From assembly GCA_963707275.1 (NCBI GenBank), contig CAVPPH010000003.1, positions 62,001-126,000 of the forward strand: 64,000 bases of DNA. Direction: 5' to 3'. Source of the DNA: JACKBK01 sp963707275 (GTDB taxonomy: Bacteria > Chloroflexota > Anaerolineae > JAAEKA01). The notes under the pieces were generated by a model. That model was not told the DNA's origin. It worked only from the letters and a program-made list of their open reading frames with translations, and searched no databases. This document shows positions 53,640-63,091 of the stretch, one piece after another. Each line of letters starts with the position of its first letter. The stretch's first letter is position 1. Position numbers and translations under genes: made by a program.

Positions 53640-55589
53640 ATCTTCCGGATAGCATTCTGAGCAGACGTCTGCCATTGCTGAATTGGCGCGCAAGCATTGG
53701 GCTATCTGAAGGCTCGCACGCAGGTCGTCTCATGAATTGCTGCGCTTCCTCGTTCTTGAGTTCTCGTGCGATCACATCGGCCTGCTCATACTCTCCGATA
53801 GCGTATCGAGGTAACTCTCAACGTCTGTCATCTGGCAGTCCGCTGTCGCACAACCAGTACACTGCTTCGATCGAACCAGATATCACCGGTCATCAAGTAG
53901 GTGTAGGCTGTTGGAAGCGCCCGGGTCGTGTTGGGGTTCTTCTCGTACTCGTTCCTGAACGAAGTCGATGTGCTCTTCGGCCTCTGTGCCATGGGTCGAT
54001 ATCGTCATTCCAGTTCAGGGGTGAGTCCTTGTGAGCGCAGTGCCCTTGGAAGTAGCGCACGCGCCCCATTCCCCAACGAGCGCGAAATTCCACGTCGCCT
54101 GAGTTGGGTTCGGAGAACAGTCTGCCGCGCCAGTTGATGATTGTCATACGATTCTGCCAGTTTGTCCCAGTCCCAATCGCAATCATCACCTTCGAGCGAT
54201 GGGCTTGCGGCTTGAAAAAGCGTAAAAGCCAGTCCATTGTAGGCACGTGGGTAGTTGGGATTGAGGCTTAGGGCTTTCTTGAATTGCTCCAGTCCCATTT
54301 CGATCAATGCCTTGCGCTGCGCCGGATCCTCCTCTTCAACAAAGCTTGCGTATCTTGAGTATGCGCTGCCTAAGAAGAGATACAGAATTTCCTGGCCTTC
54401 CCCGCTTTGTTGGCCCCATTCCGTCTTCGTACGCTGCTTTCAAAGTCCCGAGTCGCCTTCTTCATACCCGTCCCTGCCACCTCTGCTCGAAACGTGCCAA
54501 CCCCGAGAAGCAGCATGGGCGAGCGCGCTGCATTCGTCGCCGTAAGGCATCAAGTTGACATCGGTGGGGCCGGCAAAGTCGGACGAGATCGAGATCGGGG
54601 TACCCATAGCATGACGGTCCTTGCGAAGCTCGGATGCAAGCTCCTGCACCGCTTCCTCACTCAGAAAAGTAAAGCATTGGCGCCAAGATCTGTCGGCTCG
54701 TCAGAGGTTTCTTGAGTCACGCATTCACCGTACAGGAGGACGGTAGCGTTCAGTCTGTTTGTGCCACTGTCCTCGGCGTTTTGCATCCGTTCACAGGACG
54801 GCATGCAAAGGTCGATCGAGTCACCCCAGATATTCACGTTGCCGACCAAACTCGGTTGCCTCATGGTATCTCTTTCGCCCGTCAGGTAGTCCACTACCTG
54901 CTGAGAACCGGCACATGCGTCGCGTCCTTGCTCGTCACCGCCTGTCCTCCATCGAGTACACCGTGAGAAAGTCAGCGACTGCAACGTTGAATCGCTTTTC
55001 AGGCATCGTCGGGTTCCTGCAACGGTATCTGCAAGACCATATCCAACCCACCAGCACCAACAGCGTGAGCATCGCCGCCACCCCTGCCACCGCAAACCAG
55101 CGCAGCTCCCAGCGCCTCTGTTTGGGGCTGGGAAACGCCTCCTCGGGGCGCAGCTCCGGGAGGGCAGCATTTCCCTGAATGGCGTTGATCACGCGCTCGA
55201 GCTGGCTTTCCTGCTCGCGCGGGTTCGCTGAAGTCCACCCACTGCAACAGCTTGATGCGCTCCGGCGGATCACATGGCTCCAGGAGCAGCGGGATCAGCC
55301 GCCGGCCGCTGGCGGCTGGATCCTGCGCGTGAACCAGCAACGCCTCGAACTGGTCCCACTGGCTGGCAACCAATCCCGGCGACAAGATGACCAATGTGCG
55401 GCGACTCTCCCTGACGACACGTTCAGTCTCTTCGGCTTTGGGCGCGCCCAACTCGAAGCAGCTATCGTCGAGACAGACGCTCAGGCCAGCCGCCTCCAGC
55501 CGCGGCAACAGCCACTGCCAGACCCACTCATGGTCGTCCTGGCTGTAGCTGATGAAGACGTCGTAGCGATATTGCTGTGGATCAGACAT
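53640..55589 (-). pseudogene. Broken TIR-transmembrane-TPR receptor-like gene
   Basis: It starts at 55589 with a TIR domain: YDVFISYSQDDHEWVWQWLLP, EAAGLSVCLDDSC, SRRTLVILSPGLVAS-QWDQFE. In another frame follow RWFAVAGVAAMLTLLVLVGW (a membrane helix), then FNVAVADF (the start of a FlgO/CsgG-like domain), then TVLLYGECV and LSEEAVQELASELRKD. In yet another frame TPR units appear: EQFKKALSLNPNYPRAYNGLAFTLFQAA, given here as EQFKKALSLNPNYPRAY. The frame changes at least six times. Whether it is decayed or mis-sequenced cannot be decided here. The start is firm, the 3' end is not. Confidence 0.62.
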
Positions 55590-55821
55590 GATGTGTCGTC
55601 ATCCGAGTGTATTCCCTCTCACCGCAGTGTGAACAGGCGAAGGCCGGAACGTCAAGAGACATCCCAAATTGATTGCCAGCTTCGAAGAAAACAGTAGTGA
55701 ACTGTACTACCCAGGCTTCGCCACAATACCGTACACCCACTCATGATCATTTCCCGTACCAGTTGTCGAGCCGGCGTCAACGCACATCACACGATAAATC
55801 AGCCACCCAGCAAGATCTTCA

Positions 55822-55989
55822 TTAGGTCATTCCCACCAGCCATGTCATCTCATTCCCTCGGTGCTCGATCACCTTCACGTCAATCAAGCAGAGTTCACCC
55901 GGCTTGAAGACACGGACAACAAAGGTGGTGATGGTGAAGAATTGCAGGCACCGCGAGCCTGCCTGAAAATTGGTGGCGCTATTGTACAA
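55822..55989 (-). CDS. Short open frame of uncertain status
   Basis: A minus-strand frame, TTG start at 55989 (weak), stop TAA at 55822-55824, about 55 residues. The end reads FKPGELCLIDVKVIEHRGNE-MTWLVGMT, which looks like a real beta-rich protein end, but I recognise no family. It may be the 3' remnant of a longer gene, since no upstream start is good. Low confidence. Confidence 0.25.
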   Translation of the reverse strand: MYNSATNFQAGSRCLQFFTITTFVVRVFKPGELCLIDVKVIEHRGNEMTWLVGMT

Positions 55990-56060
55990 TGAAAGCGCTG
56001 TACGCGCAACCTACTCTAACACAATTCCAACACCCTGCCGATGCTGCTCTAACACTTCTC

Positions 56061-56069
56061 TGGTATAGT
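56061..56069 (+). promoter_or_regulatory. Extended -10 promoter of dnaK
   Basis: TGGTATAGT (TG 56061-56062; TATAGT 56064-56069). Confidence 0.5.
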
Positions 56070-56115
56070 TAACAAGGAAACACAACAGGGAAATGAAGGA
56101 AACGATGGAAAGGCG

Positions 56116-56129
56116 CCTGCAACTTGCAA
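56116..56129. repeat. Short palindromic repeat family E, copy 2
   Basis: CCTGCAACTTGCAA (56116-56129), identical to 38716-38729, followed by CCTGCCACCC. In the dnaK leader. Confidence 0.5.
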
Positions 56130-56180
56130 CCTGCCACCCGTCACTCCCGATGCCCTGCAAAATAAAAGGAGAACAGAGCA

Positions 56181-58100
56181 ATGAGCAAGATTGTAGGAAT
56201 TGACCTGGGTACGACCAACAGTGTGGTAGCCGTCATCGAAGGCGGCGACGCGGTGGTGATCCCCAACGCCGAGGGCGGGCGCACGACCCCGTCCGTGGTC
56301 GCGTTCACCAAGAGCGGCGAGCGGCTGGTGGGCCAGACGGCCCGCCGCCAGGCCGTGGTGAACCCGGAGAACACCGTCGCCAGCATCAAGCGCTTCATGG
56401 GCCGGCGCTACGACGAAACCGAAGGACGAGCACGTCTCTTACGAGATCGTCGAAGGCCCGTCGGGCGATGCGCGTGTCGCGCGTTCCCATCAAGAACAAG
56501 ACCTATTCGCCGCAGGAGATCAGCGCGATGACGCTGGGCAAGCTCAAGGCCGACGCCGAGGCGTACCTGGGCGAGCCGGTCACGCAAGGCAGTGATCACC
56601 GTGCCGGCTTACTTCAACGACAGCCAGCGCCAGGCCACCAAGGACGCCGGCAAGATCGCCGGCCTCGAGGTCATGCGCATCATCAACGAGCCGACCGCGG
56701 CCGCGCTGGCCTACGGCCTGGACAAGGTGGACAACGAGACGATCCTGGTCTTCGACCTGGGCGGCGGCACCTTCGACGTGTCGGTGCTGGAGGTCGGCGG
56801 CGGCGTCATCGAGGTCAAGGCGACGGCCGGCGACACCCATCTGGGCGGCGACGACTACGACCAGGTGCTGGTGGACTATATCGCCGACGAGTTCAAGAAG
56901 CAGGAGGGCATCGACCTGCGGGCCGACCGGCAGGCGTTGCAGCGGCTCAAGGAAGCGGCTGAGAAGGCCAAGATCGAGCTGTCCAGCGTGCTGGAGACCG
57001 AGGTCAACCTGCCCTTCGTCACCGCCGACGCCAGCGGCCCGAAGCACCTGCAGATGACCATCAGCCGCAGCAAGTTCGAGCAACTGAGCGAGACCCTGAC
57101 GGCGCGGCTGCGCAGCCCCTTCGAGGCGGCTCTGCGCGACGCCAAGCTGTCAACCAGCGGCATCGACGAGGTGGTGCTGGTGGGCGGCGCGACCCGCATG
57201 CCGATGGTGCAGGAACTGGTGCGCAGCCTGACCGGCGGCAAGGAGCCGCACAAGGGCGTCAACCCGGACGAGGTCGTGGCGGTTGGCGCGGCGCTGCAGG
57301 GCGGCGTGCTGGGCGGCGAGGTGACCGACATCCTGCTGCTGGACGTGACGCCGCTGACGCTGGGTCTGGAGACGCTGGGCGGTGTGGCGACGCCGATTCT
57401 GGAGCGCAACACCACCATCCCGGCCCGCCGCAGCCAGATCTTCAGCACGGCTGACGACAACCAGACCGCGGTGACGATCCACGTGCTGCAAGGCGAGCGA
57501 CCCATGGCAGCCGACAACGTCAGCCTGGGCCAGTTCAACCTGGAAGGCATCCCGCCGGCCCGCCGCGGCATGCCGCAGATCGAGGTGACGTTCGACATCG
57601 ACGCCAACGGCATCCTGAACGTCAGCGCGCAGGACAAGGCGACCGGCAAGCAGCAGAGCGTGGCCATCACTGCATCCACCAACCTGGACAAGGGCGAGGT
57701 GGAGCGCATGGTGCGCGAGGCTGAGATCAACAAGGCAGCCGACGAGCGGCGCAAGAAGCTGATCGAGGCCCGCAACGAGGGCGACGCGCTGGCCTACAGC
57801 GTCGAGCGCAGCCTGGAAGATCTGGGCGACAAGGTCAGCGCCGGCGACCGCCAGGCCGTCGAGCAGTTGATCACGGAAGTGCGCACGGCCGTCAAGGGCG
57901 AGGACGCCAACGCGATCCGCTCGGCCATGGAGCAGTTGCAGCAGGCCAGCTACCGCATGAGCGAGCAGGCCTACGGCCAGCCAGGCGCCAACGGAACCAA
58001 TGGGACCAACGGCGCCGGCTACACCAACGGCCACAGCCAGCCCGGCGGCAGCGCCACCGGCGACGAGGACGTGGTGGAAGGCGAGTTCCGCACCGTGTAA
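56181..58100 (+). CDS. dnaK: Chaperone protein DnaK (Hsp70, three frameshifts)
   Basis: An ATP-driven folding chaperone. The N-terminal ATPase has the opening IVGIDLGTTNSVVAV, NEPTAAALAYG and the second phosphate loop LGGGTFDVSVLE; the substrate-binding domain begins after DVTPLTLGLETLGG. Breaks at about 56421 (ACC-G-AAG), 56479 (GTC-G-CGC) and 56588 (CAAG-G-CAG) are one extra base each; deletion gives DETKDEHV, RVRVPIKN and TQAVITVPAYF, and a 638-residue protein. AAGGAG lies before ATG56181. grpE and dnaJ are not adjacent, which is unusual for the main copy. The tail is Gly/Asn-rich, ending in EGEFRTV. Confidence 0.94.
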
Positions 58101-58127
58101 CGCGCGGTGGCGACCCGGTAGAATCAA

Positions 58128-58166
58128 CCCGGCTGGCAGCATGAACGCTGCCAGCCGGGTTTTTGT
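58128..58166 (+). terminator. Intrinsic terminator of dnaK
   Basis: CCCGGCTGGCAG (58128-58139) / CTGCCAGCCGGG (58148-58159), then TTTTTG. Confidence 0.92.
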
Positions 58167-58318
58167 TTGGCGAATGTCTTACCGATGTTTCGTAAGCGCC
58201 CATTTGAGGAATAGGACGCGTCCAGCAATCAGTTACCCTTTGGCCGGCCTCCCGCTTTGGCCGGTCTCCTGACCGAGCCAGCACCGGAAAGTTGTTCACA
58301 GACGCGTCCTGAGCATCG

Positions 58319-58456
58319 TCAGATGCCGGAGTTGCCGCGCGCAGTCGGCCGCCCACACTGCAAGCAGGCGATGATCGCCGTCTCGTCGCACGGTAAAACT
58401 ACGGCTTCCTGGTCTTCAACCATCACGCTGATGAACTTGAATAGCATGGGTCCCAT
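58319..58456 (-). pseudogene. Truncated VOC/glyoxalase 5' fragment, copy 1
   Basis: A 45-codon minus frame from ATG58456 (or 58447). It begins MGPMLFKFISVMVEDQEA, like the N terminus of VOC (glyoxalase/bleomycin-resistance) proteins, where the same block continues with KALxFYTxVLGF. After Glu the sequence changes to VVLPCDETAIIACLQCGRPTA and stops at 58319. The rest of the domain is missing, so this is a fragment or fusion remnant. Confidence 0.5.
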
Positions 58457-58571
58457 CACCTCGTACTACTGCCCACCCTTATTGTTCAGAGGTTGTGTCC
58501 GAAAGTGGTTATCTGGTAGTGATGGTAGCATGTCGGCCGACCTCCGTCAACCCATTCTCCACACGGACCGG

Positions 58572-58910
58572 TCAATCATACGGTTCGATCTCGTTGATGT
58601 CGGTCGCGCTGACCCGGCCAAGCAACTCGCGAAAAACCCTGTCGACATCTTCCTTCACGGCCAAGCTATCATCTTCTACCTGTAGTAACGCTGCAAACCC
58701 TTTTTCGCGCGGCCCTTTCATGAAGGCCTGGGGGTACATGTGGACCCGCACATGTACACCTTCTATTGGGCGTGTATTGAAATAGATGCCATACACATAG
58801 CTATCGCGCAACTGCCATTGCCAGGGGCCGGCGTCATTGAAGACAGCAAGTATTTCTTCGAGAGATTGATTACACGAGAAGTCGTATGCCCAGTTCGCTT
58901 TGAACGCCAT
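58572..58910 (-). CDS. Conserved hypothetical protein
   Basis: A 112-residue protein starting AFKANWAYDFSCNQSLEEIL, with an aromatic-rich core (PWQWQLRDSYVYGIYF) and a VHVRVHMYPQA strand. It resembles small Chloroflexota/Bacteroidota proteins of unknown function, probably an alpha/beta fold. No signal peptide. It is intact and flanked by VOC fragments and DUF2200. No function is assigned. Confidence 0.6.
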   Translation of the reverse strand: MAFKANWAYDFSCNQSLEEILAVFNDAGPWQWQLRDSYVYGIYFNTRPIEGVHVRVHMYPQAFMKGPREKGFAALLQVEDDSLAVKEDVDRVFRELLGRVSATDINEIEPYD

Positions 58911-59054
58911 GTCTGGGACTCCTTGTATTGTCGATCATCAGTCATTTCGGTTTGGCTCGAACGAAGGTAGCTCACCACGATGACACCATTCGGGGTGACA
59001 GTGCTTGCCGTTACCTGGAACGCTGCCGGGATCGCGCCATCGGCAAACAGCCGC

Positions 59055-59414
59055 TTACGCCCGCAGAATCTTCTCCATCTTCTTCCCTTTTGCCAGTTCA
59101 TCGATCAGTTTGTCCAGGTAGCGAACTTCCTGCATCAGCGGATCTTCGATCTCTTCCACGCGCACGCCACATACCACGCCCTGGATCAGCGACCGATTGG
59201 GGTTCATAGCGGGCGCCTGCGCAAAGAAGGTTTCAAAGTCATTGCCCCGAGCAAGCTGTTGCTGCAAACCGGCCTGGCTGTAGCCGGTCAACCAACAGAT
59301 GATCTGGTCAACTTCTTCTTTCGTGCGATTCTTGCGTTCAGCTTTTTGAATGTAGAGCGGGTATACACTTGCAAACTTCATGCCATAGATCCGAACATTC
59401 GACTTGTTGTTCAT
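59055..59414 (-). CDS. DUF2200 family protein
   Basis: About 119 residues. It matches DUF2200 over its full length: RIYGMKFASVYPLYIQKAER, IICWLTGYSQAGLQQQL and VRVEEIEDPLMQEVRYLDKL. The function of this family is unknown. The start is ATG59414, with GAGGAG upstream, overlapping the stop of a 22-codon VOC fragment, so translation may be coupled. Confidence 0.85.
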   Translation of the reverse strand: MNNKSNVRIYGMKFASVYPLYIQKAERKNRTKEEVDQIICWLTGYSQAGLQQQLARGNDFETFFAQAPAMNPNRSLIQGVVCGVRVEEIEDPLMQEVRYLDKLIDELAKGKKMEKILRA

Positions 59415-59427
59415 TGTCAAACACTCC

Positions 59428-59496
59428 TCATGACTTGCAGAACCGGAGCGTGTGCTCTTGGCCTTCCAGCATCGCGTTGATGACCTTGAGTTGCAT
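59428..59496 (-). pseudogene. Truncated VOC/glyoxalase 5' fragment, copy 2
   Basis: A 22-codon frame MQLKVINAMLEGQEHTLRF (then CKS and stop) that reads like the N terminus of a VOC protein. It lies directly before DUF2200. The DNA upstream of it resembles the DNA upstream of copy 1 (for example GCGATGGTAACACGACTGCC versus GTGATGGTAGCATGTCGGCC), so both come from one duplicated locus. Confidence 0.55.
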
Positions 59497-59715
59497 TGTA
59501 CCGACTTACCTCACAGGCATGTCCAGCCGTGAAAACAGGGTAGATGCCCCGAGAACGGTTGTCCGCTGGCGATGGTAACACGACTGCCGGCATTCGTCAA
59601 TCCACCTTTCTCGCGGAATTGACGGTGTGGCACCGTCGCGTGATAGAATAGTGCGGCGGCCGCATGGTCCGGTCTGGCTCGCCTCAACCCTGATTCCAGA
59701 AACCTGAGATTGTCC

Positions 59716-60579
59716 ATGTCCCTAACCTCCATCTCCTCCTGGCTGAGCCAGCAGATCGCTTCCCTCAACCTGCAAATGATGCTGGTGCTGTTTGTGCTGG
59801 CGCTGGTTATCTCCGCAGTCGGCTTCTACCGCGTCGTTTACTTCATCAGCATCGGCTACGCGTTTTCGATCGTAGCCATGGCCGCTGCAGTCATGATCAT
59901 GCTGCGCGAGAACCTGACCGTCGCGGCGGCGCTGCAAAACCTGCTGCTGGCGTTCTGGGGCCTGCGGCTGGGCATCTTCCTGGTGCGGCGTGAGTTGCAG
60001 CCGGGCTACAGCAAGGAGTTGGCAGCCACGCACGAGCGCACGGCCGGCATGGCCCTGCCGGTCAAGGTGATCATCTGGATCGGCGTATCATTCCTCTATG
60101 TGCTGATGTTCTCACCCAGCCTGTTTGTCATGGCGACGCCGGCCGCGGGTCAACCCGCCGCGCTGGGCAGCCTGATCCAGTGGCTGGGTCTGACGATCAT
60201 GGTCGGCGCGCTGGTCATGGAGTCGTTGGCCGACCGCCAGAAGTCAGCCTTCAAAGCACGGTTTCCCAAACAGTTCTGCGACACCGGCCTGTATCGCTGG
60301 GTGCGCTGCCCCAACTACCTGGGCGAGATCCTCTTCTGGACAGGCAACTGGATTGCGGCGCTGGCCTTCTACACGTCCGCGCTGCGCTGGGTTGCCAGCC
60401 TGATCGGGCTGGTCTGCATCGTGCTCATCATGATGGGATCGACCAAGCGGCTAGAGGAGCAGCAGAACCAGCGCTACAGCGAGCGACCGGAATATCAGGA
60501 CTACATCCGCACTGTGCCAATCCTGGTCCCCTACATTCCGGTCTACAGCTTCAAGACTCTGCGCGTGTATCTCGGCTGA
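59716..60579 (+). CDS. DUF1295 family membrane protein
   Basis: About 287 residues with several hydrophobic segments. The C-terminal half has the steroid 5-alpha-reductase/ICMT-like pattern: CDTGLYRWVRCPNYLGEILFW, given here as CDTGLYRWVRCPNYLGE, then PEYQDYIRTVPILVPYIP. Members are probable membrane reductases or methyltransferases of unknown substrate. ATG59716 is chosen over the in-frame TTG at 59710. A short gap to htrA has its own promoter. Confidence 0.82.
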   Translation: MSLTSISSWLSQQIASLNLQMMLVLFVLALVISAVGFYRVVYFISIGYAFSIVAMAAAVMIMLRENLTVAAALQNLLLAFWGLRLGIFLVRRELQPGYSKELAATHERTAGMALPVKVIIWIGVSFLYVLMFSPSLFVMATPAAGQPAALGSLIQWLGLTIMVGALVMESLADRQKSAFKARFPKQFCDTGLYRWVRCPNYLGEILFWTGNWIAALAFYTSALRWVASLIGLVCIVLIMMGSTKRLEEQQNQRYSERPEYQDYIRTVPILVPYIPVYSFKTLRVYLG

Positions 60580-60680
60580 CCAGTGAGGATGCTGCATCAC
60601 ATTTCACGATCCTTGATGTTGCCGCTGGGAAGGGGGCATCCTGACTCGGCGGTTCACAGGTAGTAACCTGATAAAGGCCG

Positions 60681-60689
60681 TGGTATAAT
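60681..60689 (+). promoter_or_regulatory. Extended -10 promoter of htrA
   Basis: TGGTATAAT (TG 60681-60682; TATAAT 60684-60689). Confidence 0.55.
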
Positions 60690-60751
60690 CCTGGCCGAGC
60701 AGCGCCCGGCTTGTTGCCAGGCGCTGACGAGAGTCTATCAGGAGTGTGTCA

Positions 60752-62104
60752 ATGTCTTCGAACCAGCGCGGACCTGTTTATTTCTTTGTGGCCTTGATCG
60801 GCCTTGCCTTTGCCTGTATCTGCCTCGTCGCAGTTGGCTTTGGCGCAACCCGCTTTGCACGCGATTTCAACGGCTTCGGCTCGCCGAACGTCGCCTCTGT
60901 CATCTTCCCCTCACCGACACCGATGCGCGCCCTGGCCGACGCGCCGCAGGCCGCTCTGCCCATCCAGGCGCCGGTCGAGATCACCATCGATCCGGCCACG
61001 GACGCCGAACCGCAGATTCTGCGCGCCGTCTACCTCAAGGTCAACCCTTCCGTCGTCAAGGTGGAGAACCTGACGGCCATCGGCGATGGCACACAGACCG
61101 ATGAACTGGTGCCCCAGGGCCAAGGCTCCGGCTTCGTCTGGGACGCCAGCGGCCTGATCGTCACCAACGCCCATGTGGTGGAGGGAACCGACACAGTGCG
61201 CGTCGTCTTCGCCGACGACCGCTCGGCGACCGGCGAAGTGCTGGGGGCTGATCCCAACAGCGACCTGGCCGTGATCAAAATCGATCCTACCGATTTCGAC
61301 CTGATTCCGGTCGAACGCGGCAACATCGACGAGATCGCGGTCGGCGACCGCGCAATTGCCATCGGCGCGCCCTTCGACTTCGCCGGCTCTATGACGGTGG
61401 GCACAGTCAGCGGGCTGGGCCGCAGCATTCGCTCGCTCAACATCCGCTACACCATCCCGGAAGTCATCCAGACCGATGCACCCATCAATCCCGGCAACTC
61501 CGGCGGGCCGCTGCTGGACTCACGCGGCGAGGTGATTGGCATCAACGCGCAGATTCGCACCGCTGACGGCGTGCGCGCCAACTCCGGCGTCGGGTTCGCC
61601 ATTCCGATCTACATCGCCGAGCGCGTCGTGCCGGCCCTCATCGACGGCGGCAGCTACCAACATCCCTTCATCGGCGTGTCGGGCCAGACCTATTCGCCCG
61701 AATGGGCCGACGCGCTGGGCTTTCCTGCCGACGTCAAGGGCGCGTACATCACCGAAGCGCTGAGCGGCTACCCGGCCGCGCGCGCCGGCCTGCGCGGCGC
61801 AGACAGCGATACGACGCTGGTGCTGGATGTCAACCCCATGACCGGGCAACCGGAGTATTTGCGAGCCGGCGGCGATCTGGTGGTCGGCATCAACGACCAG
61901 CCGGTGGAGCGTTTCGACGACCTGCTGATCTACCTCTTCCGCTACGCCTCGCCGGGCGACGAAGTGCAGCTCACGGTCCTGCGGCCCAATGGAACGGAGA
62001 CCGTGATTCCCGTAGAGTTGGGTGTGCGTCCAGCAGCAGTAGCAGACGCGGCGAGGCGCTGCCAGACATGTCTGGCAGCGCCTCGTTTCGTTTCAGCAGG
62101 TTGA
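60752..62104 (+). CDS. HtrA/DegP-type serine protease
   Basis: 450 residues, start ATG60752 with AGGAG upstream. A membrane anchor spans ~9-32. The trypsin-like domain has the triad His in TNAHVV, Asp in NSDLAVI and Ser in GNSGGP. One PDZ domain follows (RAGGDLVVGINDQPVERFDDLL). It acts on misfolded proteins outside the cytoplasm. The last ~20 residues (RRCQTCLAAPRFVSAG) are encoded by the terminator hairpin at 62053-62084, so the natural stop seems to have been lost; another frame stops at about 62041. Confidence 0.88.
   Translation: MSSNQRGPVYFFVALIGLAFACICLVAVGFGATRFARDFNGFGSPNVASVIFPSPTPMRALADAPQAALPIQAPVEITIDPATDAEPQILRAVYLKVNPSVVKVENLTAIGDGTQTDELVPQGQGSGFVWDASGLIVTNAHVVEGTDTVRVVFADDRSATGEVLGADPNSDLAVIKIDPTDFDLIPVERGNIDEIAVGDRAIAIGAPFDFAGSMTVGTVSGLGRSIRSLNIRYTIPEVIQTDAPINPGNSGGPLLDSRGEVIGINAQIRTADGVRANSGVGFAIPIYIAERVVPALIDGGSYQHPFIGVSGQTYSPEWADALGFPADVKGAYITEALSGYPAARAGLRGADSDTTLVLDVNPMTGQPEYLRAGGDLVVGINDQPVERFDDLLIYLFRYASPGDEVQLTVLRPNGTETVIPVELGVRPAAVADAARRCQTCLAAPRFVSAG
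62053..62092 (+). terminator. Terminator hairpin at the htrA 3' end
   Basis: GAGGCGCTGCCAGA (62053-62066) / TCTGGCAGCGCCTC (62071-62084), then GTTTCGTTT. It overlaps the htrA coding end and may also stop the converging gene. Confidence 0.75.
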
Positions 62105-62116
62105 ATAGATCGGAGA

Positions 62117-62479
62117 TCAGCCGGCGGGCTGCTCGATCAGGCTCTCGTCGCGGTTCTTGCGACCCTCTTCGATGAGCATCACCGGAATGCCGCGGCGGAT
62201 CGGATAGCGATAGCCGTTGCGCGGGTTGATCAGCCACTTGCCATCCGCCGACAGCTTCAGTGGGCCTTTGTCCTCGGGGCAAACCAGGATCGCCAACAGT
62301 TCCTGGCTGACCTCGCCGCCCAGCTCGCTCTCGTCGTAGCTTTGTAGCTCGAAATCATCAACTCCGCCACGGCTGGGAGCCGGCAGCGGCTCGTCGCGCC
62401 GGTCCAGGAACTTAAGAACCGCTACAACGATGCCAACGATCGCCGCCAATGCGACGGCCAACAACACCAGTTTTTTCAT
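62117..62479 (-). CDS. Membrane-anchored Trm112-like (UPF0434) protein
   Basis: A 120-residue protein. An N-terminal helix (VLLAVALAAIVGIVVAVLKF) is followed by a linker and then a Trm112-type domain: LLAILVCPEDKGPLKLSA, NGYRYPIRRGIPVMLIEEG. Ordinary UPF0434 proteins are soluble ~60-residue zinc proteins; only one Cys remains here (VCPEDKGPL), so zinc binding is doubtful. The membrane anchor is unusual. It converges on htrA. Confidence 0.7.
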   Translation of the reverse strand: MKKLVLLAVALAAIVGIVVAVLKFLDRRDEPLPAPSRGGVDDFELQSYDESELGGEVSQELLAILVCPEDKGPLKLSADGKWLINPRNGYRYPIRRGIPVMLIEEGRKNRDESLIEQPAG

Positions 62480-62607
62480 GGGACTTTCTCCTTAGCTTCT
62501 CGTTCAGAAAGCTGCCCACACAGGACATGCCTCGGTAGTTTTGTCGTTAGTATCATGCTACCACAAGCAGCCCGCCTTGTCCAGTGGCGATAACCAGAGA
62601 ACCATCT

Positions 62608-63090
62608 ATGACACACCTCGACCTGTCCCAACGCGCGGGACACCTGCTTCTGGAGCACGGCCTGACGCTAGCCGTCGCCGAGTCGTGTACCGGCGGGCTG
62701 CTGGGCGATATGATCACCGACGTGCCCGGCAGCTCGGCCTGGTTTCTGGGCGGCGTCCAGTCCTATGCCGACGCAGTGAAACGCGACGTGCTGGGCGTCC
62801 GCGCAGAGACGCTGGCCGGACACGGCGCAGTCAGTGCAGCCTGCGCGCAGGAGATGGCCCGCGGCGCGCGCCGGCTGATCGGCGCGGATATCGCGCTCAG
62901 CGTTACCGGCATCGCCGGGCCGGGCGGCGGCACGGATGGCAAGCCAAAAGGGTTGACGTTCATTCATCTGGCCGCGGCCGGCGCCGACCTGGGACGGCGC
63001 TACGTCTGGCCGGGGGAGCGGCGGGCCAACAAGCTCAGCTCGGCCGCCGCCGCGCTGGAACTGCTGATCGAGTACCTGGAGAGCGTGTAA
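62608..63090 (+). CDS. pncC: Nicotinamide-nucleotide amidohydrolase PncC (CinA C-terminal)
   Basis: About 160 residues from ATG62608. It matches the CinA C-terminal domain: LTLAVAESCTGGLLGDMIT, SYADAVKRDVLGV, SVTGIAGPGGGTDGKPKGL. The enzyme deamidates NMN to nicotinate mononucleotide in NAD recycling. The usual N-terminal MoCF-like domain is absent, as in stand-alone PncC. It ends 1 base before the next start. Confidence 0.92.
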   Translation: MTHLDLSQRAGHLLLEHGLTLAVAESCTGGLLGDMITDVPGSSAWFLGGVQSYADAVKRDVLGVRAETLAGHGAVSAACAQEMARGARRLIGADIALSVTGIAGPGGGTDGKPKGLTFIHLAAAGADLGRRYVWPGERRANKLSSAAAALELLIEYLESV

Positions 63091-63091
63091 G

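Larger units (their letters stand above)
55590..56180. other. Intergenic region between the TIR gene and dnaK
   Basis: Mostly non-coding. It holds a short minus-strand open frame (55822-55989), the dnaK promoter (56061-56069) and a family E repeat (56116-56129) in the dnaK leader. No CIRCE or HAIR heat-shock operator was recognised. Confidence 0.5.
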
